Assembly: GCA_015490695.1 (NCBI GenBank)
Contig: WFXK01000198.1
Location: forward strand, 1-6,898
Reading direction: 5' to 3'
Length of the DNA stretch: 6,898 nt
Origin: Bacteroidota bacterium
GTDB taxonomy: Bacteria > Bacteroidota > Bacteroidia > SpSt-205 > S141-50
How positions within the stretch are numbered: position 1 is the first letter of the stretch; each line of letters begins with the position of its first letter. The notes below the pieces were generated by a model. That model did not search any database, was not told where the DNA came from, and saw nothing but the letters and a program-made list of their open reading frames with translations. A program made the translations under genes and the position numbers. Shown in pieces: positions 1-6,192 of this stretch.

Positions 1-411
1 AACCAACCCCATTTACTCCTGCATTTTCAACAAGCCTTGCAGCTCCGCTTAGGGAATGCCCATCCCTATCCCGTAGTCACTTTGTCTGCACTACATAAAA
101 AACGCATTTATCAATTACTGCGGTTAATCCAAGAAACCCTATCAGAAGGAAAAAAAATCATTCCTACCCGTTTGTTAAATGAGACTTTGTTACCGGTTTT
201 CAAAAATCAACCTCCACCAACACACCGAGGAAAACGAGTTAGAATAAAATTCTTAACGCAAGTTCCTGGAAACGTGCCTACATTTTTATGTTTTACAAAT
301 GCCCCAGACCATGTCAAAAGTAGTTATATCCGTTTTATGGAACGAAAAATTCGGGAACATTTTTCTTTCCGAGGCTGGCCTATAAAACTTGTTTTCAAAA
401 AAAGCGAATGA
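1..411 (+). CDS. der: Ribosome-assembly GTPase Der (EngA), C-terminal part, 5' truncated
   Basis: The reading frame is open from base 1, so this is the last 136 residues of a gene that begins before the window; a TTG at 37 is an internal Leu, not a start. The visible part begins near the end of the second GTPase domain: the SALHKK stretch (residues 33-38) is the G5-type SA motif. It continues into the C-terminal KH-like domain, with the family signatures IPTRLLNE, PPPTHRGKRVRIKF, TQVPGNVPTFLCFTN and SYIRFMERKIREHF, ending in GWPIKLVFKK. Der is a double-GTPase that helps mature the 50S ribosomal subunit, and the KH-like domain is where it contacts rRNA (family knowledge). The two G domains would lie upstream, since full proteins are about 435-450 residues. 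Its stop overlaps the next gene's start in an ATGA, implying co-transcription and translational coupling. Identification is confident. Confidence 0.93.
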   Translation, partial: NQPHLLLHFQQALQLRLGNAHPYPVVTLSALHKKRIYQLLRLIQETLSEGKKIIPTRLLNETLLPVFKNQPPPTHRGKRVRIKFLTQVPGNVPTFLCFTNAPDHVKSSYIRFMERKIREHFSFRGWPIKLVFKKSE

Positions 412-965
412 AGCTTTATCAAGCGGCTCAATGGGTCTCTATTTTAACCCATCCAATATGGATTCAAATTGCTATGATAAATCTCTTTGCCTATGACTGG
501 CAAACAAAAGTTATTGTTTGGCTAATTGCTGGAGCCCTCCCAATCCTTTGTTATTTTCTATGCCTTAAAGGGATTGCTTTACAATGGTGCACTTTGTTCG
601 AAGGACGCATCATTGTCATCGCAGTGAATCTAATTTGTCTTTTTGTTGCTATGCAGTGGTTAAATAATCCCTCTTCGCAACTATTACCCCTTCGCTATCT
701 GCTCATCACTCAAGGAGTGGTCTTGATGGTCAACCTCTGGTATTTAAGCAGTCTACATTTAAGCGGTTGGGGATTTCTTTTTAGCCTTGCTTATCTTCTT
801 AATCCCTCTTTGCCGCTTTGGAATATGCTTTTATGGTTTGCCTCCTTTTTTTTAATTGGTTGGGCACGATGGTATCTTAGCGCCCATACGATTTTACAAC
901 TCTTCATCGGGCTTTTATGTGGCGCTATTCCACCCTGGCTGCTTTATGGACTTGAAAAGTTATAA
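408..965 (+). CDS. PAP2-like integral membrane protein, degenerate phosphatase motifs
   Basis: A 185-residue, very hydrophobic protein with about five or six membrane segments (roughly 12-28, 34-54, 66-84, 96-115, 136-152 and 163-182). It resembles the short PAP2-family proteins of Bacteroidota: an N-terminal ILTHPIWIQ, a SSLHLSG segment (H117) where the second phosphatase motif lies, and RWYLSAHTILQLFIGLLCG (H160), which matches the third-motif pattern R..L.AHT..Q...G. Classical PAP2 enzymes remove phosphate from lipid substrates such as undecaprenyl or phosphatidyl phosphates using KX6RP, PSGH and SRX5HX3D motifs. Here the first motif is not recognisable, and the Asp after H160 is replaced by Gln (Q164), so activity is uncertain. 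The start is set by the ATGA overlap with der; there is no clear Shine-Dalgarno site. It could instead be an unrelated small membrane protein with chance His placement. PAP2-like assignment is moderate; membrane location is firm. Confidence 0.7.
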   Translation: MKLYQAAQWVSILTHPIWIQIAMINLFAYDWQTKVIVWLIAGALPILCYFLCLKGIALQWCTLFEGRIIVIAVNLICLFVAMQWLNNPSSQLLPLRYLLITQGVVLMVNLWYLSSLHLSGWGFLFSLAYLLNPSLPLWNMLLWFASFFLIGWARWYLSAHTILQLFIGLLCGAIPPWLLYGLEKL

Positions 966-979
966 ATTTATTATTTTTG
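952..979 (+). promoter_or_regulatory. Candidate Bacteroidota-type promoter before the hydrolase
   Basis: TATTTTTG at 972-979 fits the Bacteroidota -7 consensus TAnnTTTG, and a TTG at 952-954 lies 17 bp upstream, near the usual -33 TTG position. Transcription would begin close to the ATG at 985, giving an almost leaderless message. Such short AT-rich matches arise easily by chance, and read-through from der and the PAP2-like gene is just as likely. Confidence 0.2.
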
Positions 980-984
980 TCCTT

Positions 985-3900
985 ATGTGGCGGTTGTGTA
1001 TCCTTTTATTAGCGGTCAATCTTGTCATAGGGCGTTATCCCTTCCAAGATGCCTTTGAAAAAGCCTATCAACGTTATAAATCCATCCCCAAGGGGATTTT
1101 AGAAGCCCATGCATGGGTAATGACCCGCATCACTTTCGTTCATCCCGCTATAGAACCCCCTTCCTGCATCGGATTGCCTATCCCCTACGGACCCATGGGG
1201 CTATTCCTTGAAACCAAACAACATTTTAGAGCGAACTTAATTACAGTCGCTAAACTATCGGGCTACCCCATAGAAGCCATTAAAAACGACCCAGAAACCA
1301 ACATTTTAGCCTATGCCGCTGCCTTTGAACGACTAAAAAAACAATGGAATATCCAAAGTAACCACCCTCAAGACCACCTTCCTATCCTTAAAGCCCTCAG
1401 TGAACTCCCACTAAAAACCCCACACGACCATTTCGTAATGGACCTCTACCTTTATGAGGTGTTAAAATTCCTAAACAATCCTCAATTTCAACAACAATAT
1501 AACTTCCCTGACTATAACATAGACCTAAAAAAAGTTTTTGGCAAAAACTATGCAGTACTTTCTTCCTCATGGATTATCATGACGAAAGATAAAATCCAAA
1601 CCCAAAATGGTATAACGTATCAAGTTCAAAAAGGGACGATGGGTCCGGATTATCCACCTGCTATTTGGGACCCTGCTCCTTCGTGTAATTATAGCAGCCG
1701 CAATGGCACACCTATTAGTGCGGTAACCATCCACACTATCCAAGGTACTTACGCAGGAGCAATTTCATGGTTTAAAAACTGTAGTGCTAACGTCTCTGCC
1801 CATTATGTACTACGTTCCAGTGACGGACAAGTAACCCAAATGGTGTTAGAAGCCGACAAAGCTTGGCACGTCGGAACAGAAAACCCCTATACCATCGGAT
1901 TAGAACACGAAGGCTACATCTCCCAACCCCAAGTATGGTACACCGATACTATGTATAAAAGCTCTGCCGACTTAGTACGAGATATTTGTAATAGCGGTTA
2001 TGGCATCAGTCCCTTAACTACTTATTTTGGTCCAGGTTGTTCAGGAAGCTCTCCACAATGCTTATTGAAGTCTTGCGTTCGTATTAAAGGGCATCAACAC
2101 TACCCCAATCAAACCCATACCGACCCAGGACCAGGTTGGGATTGGGATTATTATTATAAACTCATCAATGACCCGCCTGTCATCACGACCTTAACGGCTT
2201 CCAGTGGAGTTTTATACGACAGCGGTGGCCCTATAGGGAACTATAGCGATAACGAACGAAGTTTATGGTTAATCGCCCCTCCCGGTGCTTCCGCCGTAGT
2301 ACTCACATTCACTGCTTTTGATTTAGAAAACAACAATGACCGACTATACATTTATGACGGTGACAATGTCTATGCTCCTTTAATCGGTGTATATACAGGG
2401 AACAATTTACCCGGTACGGTCATTGCGACTTCTGGGAAGATGCTTCTTGAGTTTCGTTCGGATTGTTCTACGAATGCCGCGGGTTGGGAAGCCCAATGGC
2501 AAGCAATGGATCCCGACACCATCCCGCCCACTACCCAACTACAAAAACCCCTTACTTGGCAAAAACAAGACTATATTCAAGCCTTTCAAGATGAGGACCC
2601 CTACCCCACTATGGGCATTGCTCACCGCTTCTGGATTGCTTTAACCTACCAAAACAACCAATGGCAAACCAAAAGCGACAGCGGCTTCCTCTATGAACTT
2701 TGTCAGTCTCTAAATGCATGGACCATCCAAACAGGAACTTGGAACGTACAAAATGGCGTTTTTGTCCAAAGCGATGAAACCTTAAGCAATACCAACCTCT
2801 ATACTCCCCTACAACAAGATAGCAACTTCACCTATCTATTTCACTGGAAGATGAACATAGCAGGCAGCGGAACCAACCGCCGAGCAGGACTCCATTTCTT
2901 CTGCGACGACCCCACCCTATCTAACCGAGGAAACTCCTATTTTGTTTACTACCGCGTAGACCATAACACCGTACAAATATACCGCGTTACGAATAACACT
3001 TGGACGCTTCAAGCCCAAGGCAATGCCACCATTGACCCTAATCGCTGGTACGACTGCAAAGTGATTTACAATCCCCAAAGCGGACTTATCCAAGCCTACT
3101 TAAATGATAGCCTCATAACCCAGTGGATAGACCCCGCACCTTTAAAAAGCGGCATTGCACTCTCCCTAAGAACAGGAAACGCCTTAGTCCAATACGACTC
3201 TATCTTCGTCTACCGCTCCAGAACCACAAACGTATGGATTTCCACGCAACTTCCTTCTTCGCTCTTCCCCGTAGATGCAACTTCCTACACGCAACGTAAT
3301 GCGAAAGTGCTGAGCATCGTCCAAGACAGCGCTATGTGGTGGTCCGCTCCAACATACGACTACCTGAAATTGGATTGGACACCCCCAATAACCGACCTAA
3401 GTAACTTACCTCCGTTAATCACCCAAGATAGCGTCTATACCTTCTTGGATAGCGATAACATCGGCATTCAACGTGCTTTCTACTTAGCCGCTGACTACGA
3501 CGGAAGCTACTGGGGAAGTAATCGGAATTTAGGTTTCTTAGAAGAGCGTTTTGGTACCTTAAGCGACTGGGTTAGCCAAACAGGCACATGGACACTGCAA
3601 AACGGCTCTGTATTCCAAAGTGATGAAACCCTAAGTAATACCAATCTATGGATAGATTTGCAACAAGACTCTACAACAGTTTACTTGTATCGCTGGCGTA
3701 TGCGTATGGGCGGTAGTGGTAACAACCGCCGAGCAGGACTCCATTTCTTCTGCGACGACCCCACCCTATCTAACCGAGGAAACTCCTACTTTGTTTATTA
3801 CCGTGTAGACCACGATAAAGTTCAAATCTATAAAGTTACTAATAACACTTGGGTGCTTGAAGCAGAAGGCATCGCAACGATTGACCCCAATCAATGGTAC

Positions 3901-4473
3901 TGGTGCACCGTGCTTTATGACCCCTCAACAGGACTTATAGAAGCTTGGCTAAACGACCAACGCATTACTTGGTGGATAGATAATAATCCATTAAAAAACG
4001 GTATTGCAGTTTCCCTGCGTACAGGGAACGCTCAAGTGTTCTACGACAGCCTCCGTGTCTACAAAGGTCGTTCTTCTACAATTGCTATCACCTTAGGACC
4101 AACGGCAATGTTCCGATACAATGGCATCAATACTGCTTTATTAGCCTCTGCTGTCATGGATAGCGCAGGCAATTGGGACTTTCAACAACAAGTATTTAGT
4201 GTAAATAAAATTTCAACACAACAAATCATTCCTCAACAACTTACTTTACAAGTGTTTCCTAACCCTGCGAAAGAACAAATTGGTATCAGGGTTTCAGAAG
4301 AAATCCAAGGTATAATACGCTGTTTTAATAGCAAAGGCCAACAATTATGGGAGCGTGCCGTTCAAGGAACAACATGGTACTTCCCTACAACCTCTTTAGC
4401 CCCTGGGCTTTATTGGATAAGTATTGAAACACGGCAAGGCGTTCTATGGCGTAGTTTTGTTAAAATAAAATAG
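985..4473 (+). CDS. Secreted multidomain peptidoglycan hydrolase: SLT-like + zinc amidase (Amidase_2) + CUB + two lectin-like modules + T9SS tail
   Basis: 1162 residues counted from ATG 985. Order: signal peptide MWRLCILLLAVNLVIG (1-16). Lysozyme/transglycosylase-like region ~19-210, with GILEAHAW (Glu40 as candidate acid), YGPMGL (68-73) and DPETNILAYAAAF (102 onward). N-acetylmuramoyl-L-alanine amidase ~225-392, which cuts the muramyl-peptide bond, with putative zinc ligands His250 (VTIHT), His370 (KGHQH) and Asp380 (TDPGPGWDW) and catalytic Glu307 (IGLEHEG). CUB domain ~404-507 (SSGVLYDSGGPIGNYS, YIYDG). Two tandem 283-residue units, each a PP.T.L linker plus a jelly-roll-like module (567-745 and 850-1028). 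Type A Por sorting domain ~1080-1162 (VFPNPAKEQI near 1090, ending SFVKIK), indicating export by T9SS and surface anchoring or release. ATG 946 is an alternative start overlapping the previous gene by 20 bp; I prefer 985 because the longer form puts Arg in the hydrophobic core of the signal. The modules are probably adhesive; their ligand is unknown. Confidence 0.9.
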   Translation: MWRLCILLLAVNLVIGRYPFQDAFEKAYQRYKSIPKGILEAHAWVMTRITFVHPAIEPPSCIGLPIPYGPMGLFLETKQHFRANLITVAKLSGYPIEAIKNDPETNILAYAAAFERLKKQWNIQSNHPQDHLPILKALSELPLKTPHDHFVMDLYLYEVLKFLNNPQFQQQYNFPDYNIDLKKVFGKNYAVLSSSWIIMTKDKIQTQNGITYQVQKGTMGPDYPPAIWDPAPSCNYSSRNGTPISAVTIHTIQGTYAGAISWFKNCSANVSAHYVLRSSDGQVTQMVLEADKAWHVGTENPYTIGLEHEGYISQPQVWYTDTMYKSSADLVRDICNSGYGISPLTTYFGPGCSGSSPQCLLKSCVRIKGHQHYPNQTHTDPGPGWDWDYYYKLINDPPVITTLTASSGVLYDSGGPIGNYSDNERSLWLIAPPGASAVVLTFTAFDLENNNDRLYIYDGDNVYAPLIGVYTGNNLPGTVIATSGKMLLEFRSDCSTNAAGWEAQWQAMDPDTIPPTTQLQKPLTWQKQDYIQAFQDEDPYPTMGIAHRFWIALTYQNNQWQTKSDSGFLYELCQSLNAWTIQTGTWNVQNGVFVQSDETLSNTNLYTPLQQDSNFTYLFHWKMNIAGSGTNRRAGLHFFCDDPTLSNRGNSYFVYYRVDHNTVQIYRVTNNTWTLQAQGNATIDPNRWYDCKVIYNPQSGLIQAYLNDSLITQWIDPAPLKSGIALSLRTGNALVQYDSIFVYRSRTTNVWISTQLPSSLFPVDATSYTQRNAKVLSIVQDSAMWWSAPTYDYLKLDWTPPITDLSNLPPLITQDSVYTFLDSDNIGIQRAFYLAADYDGSYWGSNRNLGFLEERFGTLSDWVSQTGTWTLQNGSVFQSDETLSNTNLWIDLQQDSTTVYLYRWRMRMGGSGNNRRAGLHFFCDDPTLSNRGNSYFVYYRVDHDKVQIYKVTNNTWVLEAEGIATIDPNQWYWCTVLYDPSTGLIEAWLNDQRITWWIDNNPLKNGIAVSLRTGNAQVFYDSLRVYKGRSSTIAITLGPTAMFRYNGINTALLASAVMDSAGNWDFQQQVFSVNKISTQQIIPQQLTLQVFPNPAKEQIGIRVSEEIQGIIRCFNSKGQQLWERAVQGTTWYFPTTSLAPGLYWISIETRQGVLWRSFVKIK
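1039..1614 (+). other. Putative SLT/lysozyme-like domain of the hydrolase
   Basis: Residues about 19-210 of the 985-4473 protein. The order of signatures mirrors soluble lytic transglycosylases: a helix ending in a Glu (GILEAHAW, Glu40), then G.MGL (YGPMGL, 68-73), then a DP..NI..AA..L helix (102-118, with Asn106). From memory, secreted actinobacterial amidases carry a comparable N-terminal segment (YGPMHL followed by DP.ANIRGGAALL) ahead of the same amidase type. If active it would cut the glycan strand, but the YES...S part of the classical motif is weak. The fold assignment is inference. Confidence 0.5.
2194..2505 (+). other. CUB domain of the hydrolase
   Basis: Residues about 404-507 of the 985-4473 protein. 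The hallmark positions are visible: SSGVLYDSGGPIGNYSDNE at the start, SLWLIAPPGASAVVLTFTAF, an acidic DLENNNDRLYIYDG that matches the calcium-type CUB site, then GKMLLEFRSD and GWEAQW at the end. CUB domains are beta-sandwich binding modules that recur in Bacteroidota T9SS cargo proteins. The role here is probably substrate or surface binding. Confidence 0.8.
2683..3222 (+). repeat. Lectin-like module, copy 1 of a 849-bp tandem repeat
   Basis: Encodes residues about 567-746 of the 985-4473 protein, from GFLYEL to FVYRSR. It aligns without gaps to copy 2 exactly 849 bp (283 residues) downstream; by hand about 124 of 180 residues are identical. The pattern (W..QTGTW..QNG, QSDETLSN, NRRAGLHFFCDD, GNSYFVYYRVD, VQIY.V, WY.C.V.Y, SLRTGNA, YDS..VY) suggests a concanavalin-like jelly roll of the LamG type. 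Cys640 and Cys691 are conserved in both copies and may form a disulfide in the exported protein. The ligand is unknown. Confidence 0.75.
3532..4071 (+). repeat. Lectin-like module, copy 2 of a 849-bp tandem repeat
   Basis: Encodes residues about 850-1029 of the 985-4473 protein, from GFLEER to RVYKGR. It is the second copy of the module at 2683-3222, at a constant offset of 849 bp. Cys923 and Cys974 match Cys640 and Cys691 of copy 1. The repeat unit is longer than the module: a preceding PP.T.L...F.D.D...G...... linker also recurs (residues about 514-566 against 793-849), as does a trailing segment that ends in a DSA..W motif. The whole unit therefore duplicated, not just the lectin-like core. 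Confidence 0.75.
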
Positions 4474-4704
4474 CATCTTTTAGAAACGCAGGGAACTTTG
4501 AAAGTTTACTGGAGTTTCCAGTGGGAAGGTATACAAAAAATCTGTAGTGAGATTCGTGGCCTTTGACATAGAATAATGATGCAAATGACATAAAAGCTGC
4601 AGATTATACCCATCAATCCAATAGCCCTCAAACTTCCTGCAGTGTAAGCAGTTGCTGCGTCATCCCAAGCAAACACAAAGCACCTTTTATGAAATCCTAT
4701 TATT
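4474..4704. other. Convergent intergenic region, 231 bp
   Basis: This lies between the stop of the + strand hydrolase and the stop of the - strand ostA-like gene. No RNA gene or family-recognisable coding sequence is seen. It contains two short inverted repeats close to the hydrolase end (4494-4506 and 4508-4522) and, on the - strand, a 35-codon open frame (4506-4613) that I do not accept as a gene. Both operons must end in this gap, so bidirectional transcription termination is its most likely job. Confidence 0.6.
4494..4522 (+). terminator. Possible terminator hairpins after the hydrolase gene
   Basis: Two adjacent perfect inverted repeats begin 20 bp after the hydrolase stop: AACTTT-G-AAAGTT (4494-4506) and ACTGGA-GTT-TCCAGT (4508-4522). 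The second can extend by U-G pairs. An alternative pairing joins GGAA at 4492 with TTCC at 4516, which would exclude the second hairpin. There is no T-run after either stem, so this is not a canonical intrinsic terminator. The call rests on position and symmetry only. Confidence 0.3.
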
Positions 4705-6192
4705 TCACCACCACGCCTTAGGTCGTTTTGCTACCAACCACTGAAATCCCTTTAACCGAAAACGTTTATAAGCTTCTTTAGAATAAGGATATAATACCCC
4801 TTGGCTTTCTCCTACTAAAGTAATTCGCTGTGGTTTGTTTTTGTAAAAATAAACCCAGAGCTGCGGTGTTTCTACTTGATTTACGGCAACATAGCGCCCT
4901 TGGTCCTTGATAAAATAAATACTTTCCACTCGTGGGAAAAAATGCATAGCATAGGGTTCATTGTGATAAAACTTTAATCCAATTTCCGAAGAACGCACTT
5001 GATGGAAATGCAAAGCACTATCTTGTTGTAACAAAAACACATGTCTTCGTCCATGAAGCGAGTCCCATTGTTGCTGTTTCTGCCATAACCATACGGTATC
5101 TGCTGTTAACTGTCCATTTGCCATCCACAAAACAGGAGAACCCAATAAGGTCAATAAGGAATCTTGATAAACCATAGAGTCTGCAATGGCTTGCAAATCT
5201 TTATGGAAAAACTGCACATGCCAATAACTATACCATCGCCGCTTTTCTTTTAGGATTTCAAATGCTAAAGTATCGGCTAAAACCATAGCAGTATCTCCCT
5301 GCTCACTAAACCATAATAAATAAGCATTGTCTGAAAGCTTTACCATCTGAAAAGAATCCTGATTAAAAAAATAAGCCGAGTCGCCAAATAAAAACAAAGT
5401 AGAATCTTGGTACCACATTCGGATATTGCAACGCATGTTGCCTTGTTGTTTCTCTAACCAATAGTGCAAGGTATCACAAAAAACAATGCCGTTGCTATCT
5501 TGGAACACTACAGAGTCGTAGGCAAAAAAATATTGTAGATTTCTGTCAAAGAAGCCTTTTTGTAGTTGCAACACTAAGGAATCAGCAAACAAAATAGTAG
5601 TAGGTGCGACAAAGAAGACCTTATCGCGCTCAGGAGCATAACTTAAAAGTGCTGTTTTGATTCGATATTGCGGATGCGTTACTACAACATCTTTTTGAAA
5701 TAAAACTGAATCCTTATTAAGCCAATATTTTGCTTTTTGACTTTGGATTTTTAAAGAATCTTGTTGAATGGTGCCGCCATTGTAGTAAGTAGCAATGCGT
5801 TGATAGCGATAATAAACGACTTGTGGAGCAAACAAATGGAGGTCTTGATAATGGAGGTGAACGTTTTGTTTTAATTGTAGTACGCCATTGGGAATATGGT
5901 AGCGGAGGTAATGTCCGTAGATATGGACACTATCAGGTGTATGTCCTTGAACGTTTCCATAAGCTTCCATGATTTGCTGTTGGAGATAATGAAAAGCACT
6001 ATCACAAAAGAAAAGGCCTCCTTTATAGCGGAATTGTACATTTCCTTTGAGCACCCGAACACTAAAACCTTCTTTTTGGGAAAAATAAAATTGATCTGAG
6101 TGAAGTAGTTCTACTTGTTGTGCATAGGGTTGTAGATTAAACAGAAGAGAACAAATACTTTTTATAAGCCACCACTTTTTGTAATCCTTCAT
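4705..6192 (-). CDS. OstA/LptA-like LPS-transport protein (OstA_2 type)
   Basis: 495 residues. A signal peptide is visible (MKDYKKWW..., hydrophobic to ~20, likely cut after PYA at 24), so the protein is periplasmic or outer-membrane associated. Residues ~46-200 match the OstA_2 family of Bacteroidota: VRVLKGNVQFRYKGGLFFCDSA, MEAYGNV, DSVHIYGHYLRY, RIATYYNGGTI, LFQKDVVVTHPQYRIKTALLSY and VFFVAPTTI. OstA domains are beta-jelly-roll (beta-taco) units that, in LptA/LptC/LptD, form the bridge carrying LPS to the outer membrane. The rest (200-495) continues the same pattern, with 14 Asp-Ser and 4 Asp-Thr pairs across the protein, suggesting a long stack of strands. There is no beta-barrel like LptD's. 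ATG 6190-6192 is chosen because it is directly followed by the signal peptide; it overlaps the upstream epimerase by 56 bp. The Lpt role is inferred from family and neighbour. Confidence 0.85.
   Translation of the reverse strand: MKDYKKWWLIKSICSLLFNLQPYAQQVELLHSDQFYFSQKEGFSVRVLKGNVQFRYKGGLFFCDSAFHYLQQQIMEAYGNVQGHTPDSVHIYGHYLRYHIPNGVLQLKQNVHLHYQDLHLFAPQVVYYRYQRIATYYNGGTIQQDSLKIQSQKAKYWLNKDSVLFQKDVVVTHPQYRIKTALLSYAPERDKVFFVAPTTILFADSLVLQLQKGFFDRNLQYFFAYDSVVFQDSNGIVFCDTLHYWLEKQQGNMRCNIRMWYQDSTLFLFGDSAYFFNQDSFQMVKLSDNAYLLWFSEQGDTAMVLADTLAFEILKEKRRWYSYWHVQFFHKDLQAIADSMVYQDSLLTLLGSPVLWMANGQLTADTVWLWQKQQQWDSLHGRRHVFLLQQDSALHFHQVRSSEIGLKFYHNEPYAMHFFPRVESIYFIKDQGRYVAVNQVETPQLWVYFYKNKPQRITLVGESQGVLYPYSKEAYKRFRLKGFQWLVAKRPKAWW

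Noticed and set aside
37..39. TTG as a start for the first gene
   Set aside because: The frame is open from base 1 and the protein matches only the C-terminal part of Der, so this is an internal Leu.
856..945. In-frame extension of the hydrolase to a TTG at 856
   Set aside because: It lies wholly inside the PAP2-like gene in another frame and would bury the signal peptide about 45 residues in.
2387..2644. 85-codon + strand frame inside the hydrolase
   Set aside because: Out-of-frame shadow of the CUB and linker region; no recognisable protein features.
2683..4071. Tandem repeat as a mobile element or CRISPR-like array
   Set aside because: The two copies are in-frame protein modules without terminal inverted repeats, transposase or spacers; domain duplication explains them.
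5871..6099. Short frames on both strands (5871-6062 -, 5896-6099 +) inside the ostA-like gene
   Set aside because: Both overlap a well-supported gene in other frames and resemble nothing known.
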